Source: Betaproteobacteria bacterium UBA1934
Lineage (GTDB): Bacteria; Pseudomonadota; Gammaproteobacteria; Burkholderiales; Rhodocyclaceae
DNA: 64,000 nucleotides
NCBI GenBank assembly: GCA_002337055.1
Contig: DDFG01000005.1
Span: forward strand, 1,121,979-1,185,978
Direction of reading: 5' to 3'
Part shown: in pieces, positions 25,717 through 34,660 of the stretch
Layout: each line of letters opens with the position of its first letter
Numbering within the stretch: position 1 is the first letter of the stretch
Made by a program: the position numbers and the translations under genes
Notes under the pieces: model-generated
What the model saw: the letters and a program-made list of their open reading frames with translations, nothing else
Database searches by the model: none
What the model was told of the DNA's origin: nothing

Positions 25717-27147
25717 TCACTCAAGCTGCTTATATCTCGCCAGCGTGTTCGTCCGGGCCCGCGTGTGGTCGACAATCGGGGCGGGGTAGTCGCGGCCGAT
25801 CCAAACGCCGCAGTCGGTCTGCTGCGCCGCCGACATCTTCCACGGTGCATGGATGAACTTGTCTGGCACCTTGGCCAGTTCCGGAACATAGCGGCGGATG
25901 AAGCGACCTTCCGGGTCGAATTTTTCCGATTGGGTGACCGGGTTGAAAATGCGGAACCACGGTTGCGCATCGCAGCCGGTGGAGGCGGCCCACTGCCAGC
26001 CGCCGTTGTTGGCGGCCAGGTCGAAATCGTTGAGTTGCGCGGCGAACCAGGCTTCGCCCAGCCGCCAGTCGATGCCGAGGTCCTTGCAGAGGAAGGACGC
26101 CGTCACCATGCGCAGGCGGTTATGCATCCAGCCGCTATGCAGGAGCTGGCGCATGGCGGCATCGACCAGAGGATAGCCGGTGCGGCCTTGCTGCCAGGCG
26201 TGCAGTCCTTCCGGCCAGTCGTCCCATCGCAGCGCGTCGAAGGCTACCTTGAAACACTGTGTGACCACCTGCGGGTGGGTGTCGAGCACCATGAAATAGA
26301 AGTCGCGCCAGATGAGTTCGTTCAGCCACGCCTTTGCGCCTTCGCCCGGCGTCGTGGCGGCGAAGGCGACCAGTTCGCGCAGGCTGAGCGTGCCGAAGCG
26401 CAAATCCACTGAAAGATAGGAGACGCCGCGCGCGGCCGGATAGTCGCGGAGCCGGTGGTAGCGATCCATCCGCACCTGAAAATCCTGCCAACGCGTCCGC
26501 GCTCCCGCCATGCCGGCATGGATGCCGAGTTCAGCGAGGTTGCCCGTATCGAAGCCGATGTCGGAGAGCGTCGGTAGTCCGGTTTCGTTTTTCGGCACGC
26601 ATAGCCGACCTTCAAGCGTGGTCGCGGGTAGCCAGTCGTGGCTGGTCAGGCGTTTGAGCCAGGCATTCTTGTACGGCGTGAAGACGGTGAAGTGGCCGCC
26701 CGCCTGGGTAAGCACTTCGTTGCGCTCGAACAGGCATTGATCCTTGAATGTGTGAAAGGCGATGCCGGAAGCTGTGAGTGCAGCCGCTACTTCATTGTCG
26801 CGGATCTTGGCCGCCGGTTCATAGTCCCGGTTGGCATAGACTGCGGTGACCTCGAGTTCCCGGGCGAGCGCCGGAATCAGCGACACCGCCCGCCCATGCC
26901 GGACAATCAGACCGCCGCCGCGCGTCCGCAGGGCGGCATCCAGTTCGACCACACAGCCGTGGATGAAGGCCACCCTGCGATCCGTTCTGGACGGCAGCGC
27001 GTCGAGAATGTCGGTGTCGAAGACGAAAATGCAGTACACCGGCCCGCCACAAGCCAGCGCTGCGGAGAGGGCGCGGTGGTCATAATCGCGCAAATCGCGG
27101 CGGAACCAGACCAAGGTGGGGGGCGCGGTGGGCGTGGTTGGAGGCAT
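25717..27147 (-). CDS. phrB: deoxyribodipyrimidine photolyase (class I CPD)
   Basis: This 476-residue protein has an N-terminal photolyase domain (LVWFRRDLRDYDHRAL, residues 12-27) and a C-terminal FAD-binding domain with WMHNRLRMVTASFL (about 345) and NDFDLAANNGGWQWAASTG (about 376), including the Trp chain used for photoreduction. It repairs cyclobutane pyrimidine dimers using blue light. No signal for partners: it is a single gene between the GNAT gene and the PEP-CTERM gene. The Pro/Thr-rich first eleven residues suggest the true start may be slightly internal, but no alternative Met precedes the domain. Confidence 0.93.
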   Translation of the reverse strand: MPPTTPTAPPTLVWFRRDLRDYDHRALSAALACGGPVYCIFVFDTDILDALPSRTDRRVAFIHGCVVELDAALRTRGGGLIVRHGRAVSLIPALARELEVTAVYANRDYEPAAKIRDNEVAAALTASGIAFHTFKDQCLFERNEVLTQAGGHFTVFTPYKNAWLKRLTSHDWLPATTLEGRLCVPKNETGLPTLSDIGFDTGNLAELGIHAGMAGARTRWQDFQVRMDRYHRLRDYPAARGVSYLSVDLRFGTLSLRELVAFAATTPGEGAKAWLNELIWRDFYFMVLDTHPQVVTQCFKVAFDALRWDDWPEGLHAWQQGRTGYPLVDAAMRQLLHSGWMHNRLRMVTASFLCKDLGIDWRLGEAWFAAQLNDFDLAANNGGWQWAASTGCDAQPWFRIFNPVTQSEKFDPEGRFIRRYVPELAKVPDKFIHAPWKMSAAQQTDCGVWIGRDYPAPIVDHTRARTNTLARYKQLE

Positions 27148-27222
27148 TTACAAAATGTCGGGTGCTTTGGAATCAGGTGCGAAATTTCCCCTTAAGGCAG
27201 CTGATGTCACGGATTCGGTTAT

Positions 27223-27744
27223 CTATTCCGCTTGTAAATGGATCGGATCGGCTTTGCTTGCGGCGAACTTGTACAGAGTGCAGTCGTAGCCGTCAATTTG
27301 CGCGTCCTGAATTGAACAGGGGGCTGAAGCCAACAGGGGAATTATTCGTTTCCAAAATGCTGCAGCGTCGCGATTCGAGTTGATGTGGAATATTTGCCAT
27401 GATCCCGGGTAACGCGCGAGCAGTTGGGACATGGCAAGTTTGCCCACCCCATTCCCACGAAACCGTTTGCCGATGAAAAAATACCCGATGTTGAACTCGG
27501 TATCCGTGCAAACAACTTCGTCGTCAACGGTAACGAATCCTGCGGTTTCGCCATCAACTACGACGAAATATGGTTCTGTGCCTGGTTTGGCCCAGTAGGC
27601 CGCTTTAGGGCTGACCGGAAACCAGCCTTCTTCACCAAATTGAAGCGGCAGCCATTCGCTGAAATCGTACATATAGAATTGCATCATGTTCTCGATGCGA
27701 TGCAATTCCGAGGGCAGGGCCGGGAGCAACTCTACTTTGAACAT
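27223..27744 (-). CDS. GNAT family N-acetyltransferase
   Basis: This 173-residue protein has an acetyl-CoA loop KRFRGNGVGKLAMSQ (about residue 93) after a beta strand NIGYFFI, and a late VNxxN-like INSNRDAAAFW, the usual GNAT layout. The acceptor is unknown. Base composition is clearly lower in GC than that of flanking phrB and polA, which suggests recent acquisition. No good ribosome site precedes ATG 27744; Met20 or Met21 are alternatives. Confidence 0.8.
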   Translation of the reverse strand: MFKVELLPALPSELHRIENMMQFYMYDFSEWLPLQFGEEGWFPVSPKAAYWAKPGTEPYFVVVDGETAGFVTVDDEVVCTDTEFNIGYFFIGKRFRGNGVGKLAMSQLLARYPGSWQIFHINSNRDAAAFWKRIIPLLASAPCSIQDAQIDGYDCTLYKFAASKADPIHLQAE

Positions 27745-27795
27745 GGAAGTAGGGCTGATAGGAGTAATCGAGAGGTCGAGGTGGGTCGCATCTTC

Positions 27796-30522
27796 TTAGT
27801 GCGCCGCCTCCCAGTTCGGCCCGACCCCGACCTCAGCGACCAGTGGCACGCTGAGTTTGGCCACCTGGGTCATCAGGCGTGGCAGTTCGAGGCGGACGGT
27901 GGCGAGTTCGGCGTCCGGCACTTCCAGAATCAATTCATCATGGACTTGCAGGATCAGTTGGCTGGCAAGCTTTTCACGGGTCAGCCAGCTCTGCACGGCA
28001 ATCATCGCCAGTTTGATCAGGTCGGCGGCGGTGCCTTGCATCGGCGCGTTGATCGCGGCGCGCTCGGCGCCCTGGCGGCGGCCGACCTGGCTGGAGCGGA
28101 TGTCGGGGAACCACAGGCGGCGGCCGAAAGCGGTTTCGACATAGCCTTGCCGCTTGGCCGTTTCGCGGGCCTGCTCCATGTAGCGGGCGACGCCGGGATA
28201 GCGGGCGAAATAGCGTTCGATATAGGTCTGCGCGGCGCCGCGTTCCAGCCCGAGCTGACGGGCGAGGCCGAAGGCGCTCATGCCGTAGATCAGGCCGAAA
28301 TTGATGGTCTTGGCGACACGGCGCTGGTCCGGGCCGACTTCCAGCGGCGTCACGCCGAAAATCTCGGCGGCGGTGGCGCGGTGTACGTCCTCGCCGTGGG
28401 CGAAGGCTTCGCGGAGGCGCGGGTCTTCCGACAAATGCGCCATGATGCGAAGTTCGATCTGCGAATAGTCGGCGGAAACGAGGCTGCTGCCTTCCGGCGC
28501 GATGAAGGCGGTGCGGATGCGGCGGCCTTCCTCGGTGCGCACCGGAATGTTCTGCAAATTGGGATCGCTGGAAGCGAGCCGCCCCGTGACCACGGTGGCC
28601 TGCGAGAAGTGAGTATGCACTCGCCCGGTGCCCGGATTGACCATACGCGGCAGCTTGTCGGTGTAGGTGCCTTTCAGTTTCGACAGGCTGCGGTGTTCGA
28701 GCAGCAGCTTGGGCAGCGGGTAGTCGAGCGCCAGTTCGGAGAGCACCTCCTCGTCGGTCGAGGGGCCGCCGGAGGGCGTCTTTTTCTTGATCGGCAGGCC
28801 CTGTTTCTCGAACAGGATTTCCGCCAGTTGCTTGGGCGAGGCGAGATTGAACGGCTGGCCGGCCAGTTCGTGCGCCGCCGTTTCCAGCGCCATGATCTTC
28901 TGGCCGAGTTCGTGGCTTTGCCGCGCCAGCGCTTCGCTATCAATCAGTACGCCGTTCCTCTCCATCCGCCAGATCACCTGCTGCGCCGGCAGTTCCAGTT
29001 CTGCGTAGATGCGGGTCAGCCCGGCTTCGTCGGCAAAGCGCGGGAACAGCGTCTGATGCACGCGCAGGGTGACGTCGGCATCTTCGGCGGCATAGGTGGT
29101 GGCGCGTTCAAGATCCACCTGGTCGAAACCGATCTGCTTGGCGCCCTTGCCGCAGACTTCGGTGTAGGGGATGGTGTCGAGGCCGAGGTGGCGGCGGCAC
29201 AGTTGTTCGAGATCGTGCCCCTTGTCCGATTCCAGCACGTAGGATTGCAGCATGGTGTCGTGCGCGACACCGGCCAGCGCAATATCGTGGTTGGCGAAAA
29301 CGTGCTGGTCGTACTTGGCGTTTTGCAGCACTTTCTTGTGTGCCGCCGATTCAAGCCAGGGCTTCAGGTGAGCGAGCACTTGCTCGCGCGGCAATTGATC
29401 GGCGACGCCGGGGGCGGTGTGGGCGAGCGGGATGTAGCAGGCTTCGCCGGGCGTCACCGCGAGCGAGAGGCCGACGATGCGGGCGGCGAAGGAATCGAGG
29501 CTGGTAGTTTCGGTGTCGAGCCCGGTCAATTCTGCGGCATTGATCTTCGTCAGCCAGGCGTCGAACTGCGCCCAGGTCAGCACCATCTCGTAGTGCACAT
29601 GGCTCGGGGCGACCGGAAGTGCGGGCGTTGAGAGTGCCTCGCCTGTCGTTGGCTCGTCGCCGGCTGCCCGGATTTGCCCTTCATTGATTTCCTTGAGCCA
29701 GCTGCGGAAACCATAACGCTCAAACAGCTCGCGCAGTTCTGCGTCTTCCGGCGGGCGCGTGACCAGGGTATCCGGCGCTGGCAGGTCGGGGACGTCGCGT
29801 TTGACCGTGACAAGCTTCCGGCCCAGCGGCAGAAAGTCGAGATGGGCGCGCAGGTTCTCGCCGACGGCGCCGCCGATCTCGGGAGCATGGGCGATGACGC
29901 CATCGAGATCGCCATACTGGGCGAGCCATTTCAGCGCCGTCTTGGGTCCGCATTTGTTGACGCCGGGCACGCCGTCGACCGCGTCGCCGACCAGCGACAG
30001 GTAATCGACGATGCGTTCAGGCGGCACCCCGAACTTGCCCTCGACCCCGGCCGCATCGAGCATTTCGTTGCTCATGCTGTTGAACCAGCGCACCTTTTCA
30101 TTGACCAACTGGGTAAGGTCCTTGTCGCCGGTCGAGATCAGGGTATCGAAGCCCGCGGCCGTGGCCCCGGTGGCCAGCGTGCCGATGACGTCGTCGGCCT
30201 CGACGCCTTCGACCATCAGCACTGGCCAGCCGGCGGCGCGGATGGAGCGGTGGATGGGTTCGATCTGGCGGACGAGGTCTTCCGGCATCGGCGGGCGGTG
30301 AGCCTTGTATTCCGGAAACCAGTCATCGCGGAAGGTCTTGCCCTTGGCATCGAAGACCACGGCCTTGTAGTCCGCCTTGAAGTCGGTTTCCAGCCGGCGT
30401 AGCATGTTCAGGACGCCGTAGAGCGCGCCGGTTGGCTCTCCGGCGCGGTTGCGCAGGTCGGGCAGGGCATGAAAGGCGCGGTAGAGATAGGACGAACCGT
30501 CCACCAACAATAACAGGGGCAT
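27796..30522 (-). CDS. polA: DNA polymerase I
   Basis: The product has 908 residues from ATG 30522. The 5'-3' exonuclease domain (LLLVDGSSYLYRAFHAL at the start, then VEADDVIGTLA) is followed by a 3'-5' exonuclease domain that keeps LTGLDTETTSLDS, so proofreading is probably active. The family A polymerase core comes last, with SADYSQIELRIMAH, RRVAKTINFGLIYGMSAFGL and LQVHDELILEVP. It fills gaps in repair and removes Okazaki primers. Its start codon is separated by only two bases from the start codon of the divergent LOG gene; an in-frame TTG 15 bases upstream exists. Confidence 0.96.
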   Translation of the reverse strand: MPLLLLVDGSSYLYRAFHALPDLRNRAGEPTGALYGVLNMLRRLETDFKADYKAVVFDAKGKTFRDDWFPEYKAHRPPMPEDLVRQIEPIHRSIRAAGWPVLMVEGVEADDVIGTLATGATAAGFDTLISTGDKDLTQLVNEKVRWFNSMSNEMLDAAGVEGKFGVPPERIVDYLSLVGDAVDGVPGVNKCGPKTALKWLAQYGDLDGVIAHAPEIGGAVGENLRAHLDFLPLGRKLVTVKRDVPDLPAPDTLVTRPPEDAELRELFERYGFRSWLKEINEGQIRAAGDEPTTGEALSTPALPVAPSHVHYEMVLTWAQFDAWLTKINAAELTGLDTETTSLDSFAARIVGLSLAVTPGEACYIPLAHTAPGVADQLPREQVLAHLKPWLESAAHKKVLQNAKYDQHVFANHDIALAGVAHDTMLQSYVLESDKGHDLEQLCRRHLGLDTIPYTEVCGKGAKQIGFDQVDLERATTYAAEDADVTLRVHQTLFPRFADEAGLTRIYAELELPAQQVIWRMERNGVLIDSEALARQSHELGQKIMALETAAHELAGQPFNLASPKQLAEILFEKQGLPIKKKTPSGGPSTDEEVLSELALDYPLPKLLLEHRSLSKLKGTYTDKLPRMVNPGTGRVHTHFSQATVVTGRLASSDPNLQNIPVRTEEGRRIRTAFIAPEGSSLVSADYSQIELRIMAHLSEDPRLREAFAHGEDVHRATAAEIFGVTPLEVGPDQRRVAKTINFGLIYGMSAFGLARQLGLERGAAQTYIERYFARYPGVARYMEQARETAKRQGYVETAFGRRLWFPDIRSSQVGRRQGAERAAINAPMQGTAADLIKLAMIAVQSWLTREKLASQLILQVHDELILEVPDAELATVRLELPRLMTQVAKLSVPLVAEVGVGPNWEAAH

Positions 30523-30524
30523 AA

Positions 30525-31253
30525 ATGACCAACCCAAGCAAATTCGTGCGCCCGGCGGAATCCGATGCGCTCATTCAGGCGACCGCGGCACGGGAATCGT
30601 GGCGCATCTTCGGCATTATGTCAGAGTTCGTCGAAGCGACTGAACGTCTGTCGGCGATCAAGCCGGCGGTCACCATTTTCGGCAGCGCCCGCATCCAGCC
30701 GGGGGTGCCGTACTACGAACTGACCGAACAGATTGCCCGCAAACTCTCCGACGCCGGCTTTGCGGTGATCTCCGGCGGCGGCCCGGGTATCATGGAAGCG
30801 GCCAACAAGGGCGCGTTCTTCGGCAAGTCACCATCGGTCGGCCTGAACATCCAGTTGCCGCACGAACAGTCGGCCAATCCATATCAGGACGTGTCGCAGA
30901 CCTTCCGCCATTTCTTTGCGCGCAAGTACATGTTCGTGCGCTTTGCCAGCGCCTATGTGGTGATGCCCGGCGGCTACGGCACGCTAGACGAACTGATGGA
31001 GGCGCTGACCCTGATCCAGACCGGCAAGGCACGAAAGATACCGCTAATCCTGGTCTGCTCGGCCTTCTGGAAGGGGCTGGTGGATTGGTTCAAGGATCGG
31101 CTGGTCGCGGAGAAAATGATCGATCCGGGCGACCTCGATCTGATTCAGTTGATCGACGAGCCGGATGCGATCGTGGCCGCCATCTTCAAGCATTACGAGA
31201 CCCGCAGTTTCACCGCCTCGCCTACCGAGCGAGAGCTGCTGCTGAACCTGTAA
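30525..31253 (+). CDS. LOG family protein (TIGR00730, Rossmann fold)
   Basis: This is a 242-residue cytoplasmic protein. The family signatures are FGSARIQPG (about residue 49), VISGGGPGIMEAANKGAF (about 84) and the catalytic VMPGGYGTLDELME (about 146). Members hydrolyse nucleoside 5'-monophosphates such as cytokinin ribotides to base and ribose phosphate; the physiological substrate in bacteria is often unclear. ATG 30525 lies two bases from the polA ATG; ATG 30618 is an internal alternative that still keeps the whole Rossmann core. It heads the operon that ends with maf. Confidence 0.88.
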   Translation: MTNPSKFVRPAESDALIQATAARESWRIFGIMSEFVEATERLSAIKPAVTIFGSARIQPGVPYYELTEQIARKLSDAGFAVISGGGPGIMEAANKGAFFGKSPSVGLNIQLPHEQSANPYQDVSQTFRHFFARKYMFVRFASAYVVMPGGYGTLDELMEALTLIQTGKARKIPLILVCSAFWKGLVDWFKDRLVAEKMIDPGDLDLIQLIDEPDAIVAAIFKHYETRSFTASPTERELLLNL

Positions 31254-31283
31254 TACAATCGAAGCTGTTTGAAAGGAAAGACC

Positions 31284-31622
31284 ATGCGCCGACTGCTTCC
31301 CCTCCTTCTGCTCGCCGCCATGCCGGCCTTTGCCCAGCAGCCGGATCGCCCCGCCAACCTGCAACCGTTGCCTGCGGTGTTGCCGCCGCCCGGCATCGAT
31401 TCGTGGGACGCCACGCTGGAACCGCAGGTGACGATCAAGAAGAACGACCGCGAAACTCGCGAGGAATACCGGATGAACGGCCGCCTCTACATGATCAAAG
31501 TGACGCCAGCCGTCGGCCCGTCGTATTACCTGGTCGATCAGCAGGGCGACGGCAGTTTTGCCCGCAGCGAATCGGCCGGGCCGGTGACGCGCCCGCCGAT
31601 GTGGGTCATCAAGGAATTCTGA
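31284..31622 (+). CDS. DUF2782 family exported protein
   Basis: The start ATG 31284 follows AAAGGAAAG. It is a 112-residue protein with a short signal peptide (MRRLLPLLLLAAMPAFAQ), a Pro-rich linker, and the DUF2782 core containing EPQVTIKKNDRETREEYRMN and YMIKVTPAVGPSYYLVD. Members are conserved in beta- and gammaproteobacteria and often lie near polA, as here. It is probably periplasmic; function unknown. Second gene of the LOG-to-maf run. Confidence 0.85.
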   Translation: MRRLLPLLLLAAMPAFAQQPDRPANLQPLPAVLPPPGIDSWDATLEPQVTIKKNDRETREEYRMNGRLYMIKVTPAVGPSYYLVDQQGDGSFARSESAGPVTRPPMWVIKEF

Positions 31623-31632
31623 ACCCGCGCGA

Positions 31633-32379
31633 ATGAGCGAAACCCCTGCGTTTCCCATGGCGCCGGCGGCTTTTTCCGGTCGCGCGCGGCGTGTCGACGC
31701 CGGCGCCTGCTTCGACTGGTTGCGCCAGGGCTGGGCCTTGTTCGTTGCCGAACCGGCCCTCTGGTTGGGGGTGACCGTGCTTTCGCTGATCGGTCTGCTC
31801 GCCTTGCGCATTGTGCCCTTGCTGGGGCCTTTTGCAGCCAACTTGTTGATGCCTCTGCTGGCTGCCGGCGGATTTTCCCTGTGCCGGCGCCAGAGCGAGG
31901 GCGACAAACCGCGCCTGGAGACGCTCTTCGTCGGTTTTCAGGCATCTGCCACGAACCTGGTGCCGGTGGGGCTGGCCTATGCGGTGGCGATGCTGCTGGG
32001 GGGCATCGTGGTCGGCCTGACCGTCGGAGGCAGCGTGGCCGGTGGCCTCTGGACTGGTGGTACGGTCGGTTTGGGCATGATGTTTGGCGGTGTCTTGCTC
32101 AGCGGATTGTTGGGCTTGGTGCTGGTCGTGCCGGTCCTGATGGCGGTGTTGTTTGCCCCGGCGCTGGTTTTTTTTAACGGCATGCCGCCGGTCGAGGCGA
32201 TGAAGGCCAGCTTTCTCGCCTGCGCGCAAAACGCCTTGGCGATGGGCGTCTTTCTGTTGATCTTGCTTGTTCTCGCCTTCTTTGCCGCCTTGCCGGTCGG
32301 GTTGGGTTTTTTGCTCCTGCTGCCGGTGGCGATGGGTGCGATCTATGCGGCTTACCGCGACATTTTCCCCGCCACATGA
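31633..32379 (+). CDS. BPSS1780-type inner-membrane protein (first copy)
   Basis: This 248-residue membrane protein has five or six long hydrophobic helices. The N-terminal RRVDAGACFDWLRQGWALF and the C-terminal YAAYRDIF are shared with the next gene (YGRRWLADGYRLFRRSPATL and SYRDVF), so the two are tandem paralogues. The central segment is Gly/Val-rich with a GxxxG-like run around residues 115-160. Function is unknown for the family, which is common in betaproteobacteria. It starts 10 bases after DUF2782 and overlaps the second copy by four bases. Confidence 0.8.
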   Translation: MSETPAFPMAPAAFSGRARRVDAGACFDWLRQGWALFVAEPALWLGVTVLSLIGLLALRIVPLLGPFAANLLMPLLAAGGFSLCRRQSEGDKPRLETLFVGFQASATNLVPVGLAYAVAMLLGGIVVGLTVGGSVAGGLWTGGTVGLGMMFGGVLLSGLLGLVLVVPVLMAVLFAPALVFFNGMPPVEAMKASFLACAQNALAMGVFLLILLVLAFFAALPVGLGFLLLLPVAMGAIYAAYRDIFPAT

Positions 32380-33143
32380 AAGCGAACGCGCTGCCCGCCG
32401 CATACGGAAGACGCTGGCTGGCCGATGGCTACCGCCTGTTCCGTCGCAGCCCGGCCACGCTGCTGCTGATGGTGGGCGCCTACTGGTTGACCCTGCTGCT
32501 GCTCAACATCATTCCGGTGATCGGCGCCGCCATGGCCAGCCTGCTCATTCCCGGGCTCTCGGTCGGCCTGATGAACGGCTGCCGCGATCTCGACAGCGGC
32601 CGGACACCACCGCCCAGCCGTTTGTATTCCGGTTTTCGTGAAAACCGCCAGACGCTCATCAATCTCGGCTTGATCTATGCGCTGGCCAGCATGGCCATCG
32701 TGATGCTGGTCATGCAGTTTGACGATGGTGCCTTGCTGCGCGCGCTGCCAACGGGCCGATTGCCGGAAAGCGAGAACGGCGAGGCGGAACTGGCTGCAAT
32801 TGCGTTGGTCGCCGGACTGACGCCGCTGGTCGCCGCCTTCTGGTTCGGCCCGATGCTGGCGGCCTGGCACCGGCTGGGCGCGGGAAAGGCGCTGTTCTTC
32901 AGCCTGGTGGCCTGTTGGCTCAACTGGCGTGCCTTCCTGATGTACGGCCTGATGCTGGTGCTGCTGTGCGTGCTGGCGCCCATGCTGGTGCTGGTCGTGG
33001 CGGCGCTGATTTTGCCCGATGCCTTGCTCGGCATTGTGGCGATAGGTGTATCGGTACCGCTACTACTGGTGCTGATGCCGGTGGTTTTCGCCAGCTTCTA
33101 CATCAGCTATCGGGACGTGTTTCAGGCCAGCCCGCATGAGTGA
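32376..33143 (+). CDS. BPSS1780-type inner-membrane protein (second copy)
   Basis: This 255-residue membrane protein has about six hydrophobic helices. It is related to the preceding gene in layout: an amphipathic N-terminus, membrane pairs, a cytoplasmic segment with CRDLDSGRTPPPSRLYSGF, and the closing SYRDVFQ. The ATGA overlap with the first copy suggests translational coupling and perhaps a heteromeric complex. Its end overlaps nadD by eight bases. Function unknown. Confidence 0.8.
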   Translation: MKANALPAAYGRRWLADGYRLFRRSPATLLLMVGAYWLTLLLLNIIPVIGAAMASLLIPGLSVGLMNGCRDLDSGRTPPPSRLYSGFRENRQTLINLGLIYALASMAIVMLVMQFDDGALLRALPTGRLPESENGEAELAAIALVAGLTPLVAAFWFGPMLAAWHRLGAGKALFFSLVACWLNWRAFLMYGLMLVLLCVLAPMLVLVVAALILPDALLGIVAIGVSVPLLLVLMPVVFASFYISYRDVFQASPHE

Positions 33144-33789
33144 TGCGCTCGGCATCCTGGGCGGCACCTTCGATCCGGTCCATTTCGGGCATCTGCGTCT
33201 GGCCGAAGAGGCGCGGATGCGGCTTGCCCTGGAGAGAGTGCGCTGGATTCCTGCCGGCGATCCGCGCCATCGTCCGGCGCCCCGGGTGTCGGCCTCGCAC
33301 CGCCTGGCCATGGTTCGTCTGGCAACCACCGGCCATGAGGGATTCGAAGTCGACGCCGCGGACGTGGAGAGCGCCGCTGCCAGCTATACCGTCCCCACGC
33401 TCGAACGACTGCGCGGCGAACTTGGCAGCACGCGCCCGCTGGTGCTGATCCTTGGTGCGGATGCCTTTGCCGGCCTGCCCACCTGGCATCGTTGGCGGGA
33501 ACTGCTCGAATTTGCGCATCTTGCCATCGCATGCCGCCCGGGCTATGCGCTCGATGCCCGCGCCTGGTCACCCGAACTGGCGGCTTGTCACCGCGCGGCG
33601 ACCACTGACGACCCCGCAACGCTGGCGCACCGGCCGGCCGGCGCCATTGTGGAATTCGCGATGACGCCGCTCGATATTTCCGCAACCGCCATCCGGGCGA
33701 GTTTGCAGCGCGGCGAGCGCCCGCGCTATTTGCTGCCGGACGCCGTTATCGACTATATTGCAGCGCATAACCTTTATTGCCAGAACTGA
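33136..33789 (+). CDS. nadD: nicotinate-nucleotide adenylyltransferase
   Basis: The product has 217 residues. LGILGGTFDPVHFGHLRLAEE at the N-terminus carries the nucleotidyltransferase HxGH motif, and SATAIRASL near the C-terminus is the ISxTxxR-type phosphate site. It adenylates nicotinate mononucleotide in NAD synthesis. It overlaps the preceding membrane gene, and its stop overlaps the rsfS start (TGATG), the standard nadD-rsfS arrangement. Confidence 0.95.
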   Translation: MSDALGILGGTFDPVHFGHLRLAEEARMRLALERVRWIPAGDPRHRPAPRVSASHRLAMVRLATTGHEGFEVDAADVESAAASYTVPTLERLRGELGSTRPLVLILGADAFAGLPTWHRWRELLEFAHLAIACRPGYALDARAWSPELAACHRAATTDDPATLAHRPAGAIVEFAMTPLDISATAIRASLQRGERPRYLLPDAVIDYIAAHNLYCQN

Positions 33790-34166
33790 TGGACCTTCGC
33801 AAATTGCAAAAAATCGTCGTCGACGCCCTGGAAGACATCAAGGGGCGTGATATTGAGGTGATCAACACCTCCAAATTGACCTCGCTGTTCGACCGCATCG
33901 TCATCGCCAGCGGCGATTCCAATCGCCAGGTCAAGGCGCTGGCGCGCAATGTGCAGGAAAAAGCGCGCGAAAGCGGTATTGACGTGATTTCGGTGGAAGG
34001 CGAAGAGCAGGGCGAGTGGGTGCTGGTGGATCTGGGTGACATCGTTGTCCATGTCATGCATCCCACCGTGCGTGCCTATTACAACCTTGAGGAACTCTGG
34101 CGCACCACGCCTGCGGCGCGGCGCAAGGCAGTGGCCGAAGCCGAGGTGGCACACGCCTCGACATGA
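33789..34166 (+). CDS. rsfS: ribosome silencing factor RsfS
   Basis: ATG 33789 overlaps the nadD stop, giving 125 residues. Recognised from LQKIVVDALEDIKGRDIEVI, FDRIVIASGDSNRQVKALA and GEWVLVDLGDIVVHVMHP. It binds ribosomal protein uL14 on the 50S subunit and blocks subunit joining when nutrients are limiting. The next gene, rlmH, acts on the ribosome too, and the two overlap by four bases. Confidence 0.95.
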   Translation: MDLRKLQKIVVDALEDIKGRDIEVINTSKLTSLFDRIVIASGDSNRQVKALARNVQEKARESGIDVISVEGEEQGEWVLVDLGDIVVHVMHPTVRAYYNLEELWRTTPAARRKAVAEAEVAHAST

Positions 34167-34633
34167 AACTGCTGGTGCTCGCGGTGGGGCATCGGCAACC
34201 GGACTGGGTCAATGCCGGTTGTGCGGAATATGTTAAACGCATGCCGCGCGAGTTGCTCACCAGTGTGGTCGAAATCAAACCCGAAGGACGCGGCAGCAAG
34301 ACGCGGGAGCAGTTGCTGGCTGCCGAACGCGAGCGCATCCAGGCGGCGCTGCCGGGCGCGTGCCGTCTGGTCGTCCTCGATGAACGGGGCGACGATCTGA
34401 CCACGTTGCAATTCGCCCGACGGCTGGAGGGCTGGATGCAGGACGGGCGGGACACCGCGCTGCTGATTGGCGGCGCCGATGGTCTCGACGAATCGCTGAA
34501 ACGGGACGCGGAATCGCGCCTGCGGGTCTCCAGCCTTACTCTGCCGCATGGTCTGGCGCGCCTGGTCCTCTGCGAACAGCTCTATCGCGCTGCCAGCGTG
34601 CTGAAAAATCATCCCTACCACCGCGAGGGCTGA
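34163..34633 (+). CDS. rlmH: 23S rRNA pseudouridine-1915 N3-methyltransferase
   Basis: This 156-residue SPOUT methyltransferase has the knot motifs LLIGGADGLDES (about residue 106), LSSLTLPHG-type VSSLTLPHGLARLVL and the terminal QLYRAASVLKNHPYHRE, which are diagnostic of RlmH. It methylates m3-pseudouridine 1915 on assembled 70S ribosomes. It follows rsfS with an ATGA overlap. Confidence 0.95.
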   Translation: MKLLVLAVGHRQPDWVNAGCAEYVKRMPRELLTSVVEIKPEGRGSKTREQLLAAERERIQAALPGACRLVVLDERGDDLTTLQFARRLEGWMQDGRDTALLIGGADGLDESLKRDAESRLRVSSLTLPHGLARLVLCEQLYRAASVLKNHPYHREG

Positions 34634-34660
34634 CGTGTGCGCCTCGCCGGAAACTGATCC

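Noticed and set aside
27424..29631. A 735-residue open frame antisense to polA
   Set aside because: The composition is typical of a mirror frame of a GC-rich gene, and polA on the other strand has all its motifs.
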